64,000 bases of DNA, taken from Litorimonas cladophorae. Lineage in GTDB: Bacteria > Pseudomonadota > Alphaproteobacteria > Caulobacterales > Maricaulaceae. The notes beneath the pieces were generated by a model. It saw only the letters and a list, made by a program, of their open reading frames with translations, was not told where the DNA came from and did not search any database. This document shows, piece after piece, positions 63,148 to 64,000 of this stretch. Numbering within the stretch: the first letter of the stretch is position 1; every line of letters begins with the position of its first letter. A program made the translations under genes and the position numbers. The stretch is taken from contig NZ_BMYV01000001.1 in the NCBI RefSeq assembly GCF_014652455.1, positions 868,001 through 932,000 on the forward strand, written 5' to 3'.

Positions 63148-63459
63148 ATGTTCGCAGTCATCCAGACCGGTGGTAAGCAGTACAAAGTCGCTAAAGACGA
63201 CATCATCATCGTCGAGAAACTCGACGGCGAAACGGGCGGAAACGTCACTTTCGGTGATGTTCTCATGCACGGCGCAGAGGGCGACGTAAAAGTCGGTGCT
63301 CCGCTCGTCAAAGGCGCAAGCGTAACAGGCGAAGTCCTGGAACAACGCAAAGGCGATAAAGTTATCGTTTTCAAGAAGAAGCGTCGTCAAAACTATCGTC
63401 GTAAGCAAGGCCACCGTCAGTTTGAGACAGTGGTCCGCATCACAGGCATTAAGGGCTAA
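63148..63459 (+). CDS. rplU: 50S ribosomal protein L21
   Basis: Large-subunit ribosomal protein, 103 residues, full length. Begins [18 protein letters not shown], contains [11 protein letters not shown] and the basic [17 protein letters not shown] region that contacts 23S rRNA. The start has AGGA nine bases upstream. Followed by rpmA after 55 bp, the standard order, and served by the TTGACA/TATAAG promoter. Confidence 0.98.
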   Translation: MFAVIQTGGKQYKVAKDDIIIVEKLDGETGGNVTFGDVLMHGAEGDVKVGAPLVKGASVTGEVLEQRKGDKVIVFKKKRRQNYRRKQGHRQFETVVRITGIKG

Positions 63460-63514
63460 GGCTCAAACCTTCAATTTTGGGGTCTCGCCCCTCTACTAAT
63501 TTCAGGAGTGCGTC

Positions 63515-63781
63515 ATGGCACATAAAAAAGCTGGTGGTTCATCCAATAACGGTCGCGATAGTGCTGGCCGTCGCCTCGGCGTAAAAAAAGCGGGTGGCCA
63601 AGCTGTCATTCCAGGTAACATCATTATTCGCCAACGCGGTACGAAGTACTATCCTGGTGCCAATGTTGGCATGGGTAAAGATCACACACTCTTCGCATTG
63701 ACCGAAGGTCGCGTATCTTTCCAACGCAAACGCAACGAGCGCATGTATGTTTCTGTCGACCTCCCAGAGGCCGCTGAATAG
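63515..63781 (+). CDS. rpmA: 50S ribosomal protein L27
   Basis: Large-subunit protein whose N-terminus reaches the peptidyl-transferase centre. 88 residues beginning [20 protein letters not shown], followed by [15 protein letters not shown] and [11 protein letters not shown]; all standard. CAGGAG lies about ten bases before the ATG. No N-terminal extension, so no proteolytic processing as in Firmicutes is expected. Co-transcribed with rplU and followed by a strong terminator. Confidence 0.98.
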   Translation: MAHKKAGGSSNNGRDSAGRRLGVKKAGGQAVIPGNIIIRQRGTKYYPGANVGMGKDHTLFALTEGRVSFQRKRNERMYVSVDLPEAAE

Positions 63782-63835
63782 AGACCTGAGCTTTTTCGGG
63801 TCAACCGCCACAAGGCGACCCGTATCGAAATAGCA

Positions 63836-63867
63836 GGGAGATCGGGTCCGCCCGGTCTCCCTTTTTT
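63836..63867 (+). terminator. Intrinsic terminator after rpmA
   Basis: GGGAGATCGGG (63836-63846) pairs with CCCGGTCTCCC (63851-63861), 11 bp with one G-U pair and a 4-nt loop, followed by six T. Confidence 0.9.
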
Positions 63868-63910
63868 ATTGCCTCGAAACGGGGCCCTGCTGACGATCAA
63901 GGAGATTGTC

Positions 63911-64000
63911 ATGCGTGATCAAATCGAAACTGAACGGCTCGTCCTACGCCAATTAGAGGACCGTGATGCTGTGCCATTCTCAAAATATGGCTCGGATTTT
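63911..64000 (+). CDS. GNAT family N-acetyltransferase, N-terminal fragment
   Basis: Thirty codons before the window ends. ATG 63911 has AAGGAG seven bases upstream and the product begins MRDQIETERLVLRQLEDRDA, the standard first strand and helix of RimJ/RimL-type acetyltransferases (E-T-x-R-L-x-L-R). Such a gene frequently lies between rpmA and obgE in alphaproteobacteria. Substrate cannot be judged. Confidence 0.8.
   Translation, partial: MRDQIETERLVLRQLEDRDAVPFSKYGSDF

Overview
The window reads as a piece of chromosome from an alphaproteobacterium of the Caulobacterales/Hyphomonadaceae-Maricaulales type. This is inferred from the gene order rnpB-mraZ-(dcw cluster)-ftsZ-lpxC-bamD-recN, from four exact CtrA-type boxes (TTAA-N7-TTAA) that all lie in upstream regions, from GANTC sites near ftsZ and mraZ, and from rplU-rpmA followed by a GNAT gene. 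No species name can be given from sequence alone. No prophage, transposase, CRISPR array, rRNA operon or tRNA was recognised.

Region 1 (1-21 kb, almost all minus strand) is a complete, tightly packed division and cell-wall (dcw) operon read from right to left: mraZ, rsmH, ftsL, ftsI, murE, murF, mraY, murD, ftsW, murG, murC, murB, ddl, ftsQ, ftsA, ftsZ, then lpxC, bamD and the start of recN. Most junctions are ATGA/GTGA overlaps. The operon is headed by the RNase P RNA gene, a CtrA box and three TGGGA direct repeats with 10-bp period that look like the MraZ operator. ftsZ has its own upstream gap with a second CtrA box and is followed by an intrinsic terminator.

Region 2 (21-36 kb) is housekeeping and metabolism: two amidohydrolases, a PfpI/DJ-1 protein, a BASS-type transporter, an AmiD-like amidase with a peptidoglycan-binding tail, a DMT transporter, a DjlA-like protein, pgsA with a degenerate paralogue, uvrC, and a pteridine block (PTPS-like gene without its usual cysteine, a FolM-like reductase, folB), plus a Ca/Na antiporter preceded by a very small membrane protein gene.

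Region 3 (36-53 kb) carries envelope and stress functions: a Kbp-like BON-LysM protein, alanine racemase, a DUF2254 membrane protein, a small A+T-richer stretch with two unknown exported proteins, a penicillin acylase-family enzyme, several lipoproteins (Kazal-type, cupin, FKBP), a CoxE-type VWA protein, a TadG-like VWA protein with a CtrA box upstream, and an M16 peptidase. Two gene-poor stretches (36.9-37.1 kb and 40.3-41.0 kb) hold strong inverted repeats and possible structured RNA.

Region 4 (53.7-62.9 kb) is the outstanding feature: one intact 3000-codon gene for an exported protein made of about 108 copies of a 23-residue repeat, locked in an exact 69-bp register. The first half of the repeats is strongly acidic and the second half strongly basic; the chain ends in a peptidoglycan-binding domain, and both ends carry copies of a second small Gly/Asn-rich module. 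A CtrA box lies about 100 bp upstream. It looks like a massive two-site amplification of a much shorter envelope protein family. The window closes with rplU, rpmA and the start of a GNAT acetyltransferase gene.
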